5,943 nt of DNA, taken from assembly GCA_031274045.1 (NCBI GenBank), contig JAISQS010000216.1:1-5943 (forward strand), in the 5' to 3' direction. The translations under genes and the position numbers were made by a program. Shown here in pieces: positions 5,697-5,943 of the stretch. How positions within the stretch are numbered: the stretch's first letter is position 1; each line of letters starts with the position of its first letter. This DNA is from Planctomycetaceae bacterium (GTDB lineage: Bacteria; Planctomycetota; Planctomycetia; Pirellulales; Thermoguttaceae). The notes beneath the pieces are model-generated. The model was not told where the DNA came from. It ran no database searches and saw only the letters and a program-made list of their open reading frames with translations.

Positions 5697-5714
5697 GGCG
5701 GAACACACATCGGT

Positions 5715-5733
5715 AAAACCAAAACGCCCTACG
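5715..5733 (-). repeat. 19-bp inverted repeat shared with the left flank, right copy
   Basis: Its reverse complement matches 147-165 with one mismatch. It lies 19 bp downstream of the right copy of the 69-bp element, so the two modules sit near each other on both flanks but in a different relative orientation. Confidence 0.75.
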
Positions 5734-5808
5734 ATAATTGATTGTAAATAACCTTCGCCACAACGGGGCAATAATATCAGACCAAACGGAAGTTTTTAGT
5801 TTTCAGTG

Positions 5809-5838
5809 TCGATTCGTTAGCAACGGGGGCTTGCCCCC
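5809..5838 (-). repeat. Inverted repeat flanking the gene, right arm (30 bp)
   Basis: The reverse complement reads gggggcaagcccccgttgctaacgaatcga and pairs with 614-644. The GC-rich part is itself a hairpin, GGGGG-CTTG-CCCCC at 5825-5838 (a GGGGGC/GCCCCC palindrome). The following bases, ttgctatacc, are not a T-run, so termination is doubtful. Confidence 0.75.
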
Positions 5839-5898
5839 TTGCTATACCACACATCTTTCGATATCTTATTTTTTTAGAGAATACGGAATAAACAAAAT

Positions 5899-5943
5899 AT
5901 GCGAAACAAACGAAATTTTACCATCAACTCTTTTCGTTTATTT
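5899..5943 (+). CDS. Possible start of a further gene, cut by the window end
   Basis: An ATG at 5899 opens a frame of 15 codons (MRNKRNFTINSFRLF) that runs off the end of the window. A GGA at 5885-5887 lies about 11 nt upstream, a poor ribosome binding site. The upstream DNA is AT-rich like other intergenic DNA here. The basic start could lead a signal peptide or prepilin, but nothing identifies it; a chance open frame is equally possible. Confidence 0.22.
   Translation, partial: MRNKRNFTINSFRLF

Noticed and set aside
5500..5771. Several overlapping short frames on both strands in the right flank
   Set aside because: All run through the 69-bp repeat and its neighbours and overlap one another; none has recognisable protein features.

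Overview
The window holds one large protein-coding gene (982-5475, + strand) between two repeat-rich, apparently non-coding flanks. The gene encodes a protein of about 1497 residues. Its C-terminal third is a recognisable CcsA/ResC-type cytochrome c maturation protein: it has a WWD (tryptophan-rich) motif, WGRFWGWDPKEVWAL, a PVTNMYET loop, and the expected histidines in the segments LTVHV, FHGR and HSYG. The N-terminal half is a signal peptide plus a very large predicted extracytoplasmic region starting with an IPVFDGGRTMPLSSFA motif. Several low-complexity tracts follow, then one membrane segment and an unusual serine-glycine tetrapeptide-repeat linker. The protein is thus a giant CcsA without a visible ResB membrane domain; a ResB partner is presumably encoded elsewhere.

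The architecture (oversized CcsA with a 'DGGR..PL..FA' N-terminal domain), the lack of a clear Shine-Dalgarno sequence, the middling GC content and the dispersed palindromic repeats suggest a Planctomycetota-like bacterium. That assignment is inference with moderate-to-low confidence; Bacteroidota-like relatives carry related architectures.

Layout: 1-570 is a GC-rich mosaic of short palindromic repeats, including 33-bp tandem units in both orientations, a ~129-bp segmental duplication and many hairpins. 614-644 is one arm of an inverted repeat whose partner lies downstream of the gene. 660-970 is AT-rich and then G/T-rich leader DNA with a plausible extended -10 promoter near 825-833. 982-5475 is the ccsA-like gene. 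5476-5627 is a short AT-rich trailer with a weak stem-loop. 5628-5838 holds copies of the left-flank repeats, one direct and two inverted relative to the left. 5839-5943 is AT-rich and may contain the first 15 codons of another gene.

The most notable features are the 24-unit, 12-nt-periodic Ser-Gly repeat that shifts from basic to acidic, the block-wise switching of codon choice between A/C-ending and G/T-ending codons within the single gene, and the three kinds of repeat shared by the two flanks. I see no defence system, CRISPR array, tRNA, rRNA or transposase gene here.
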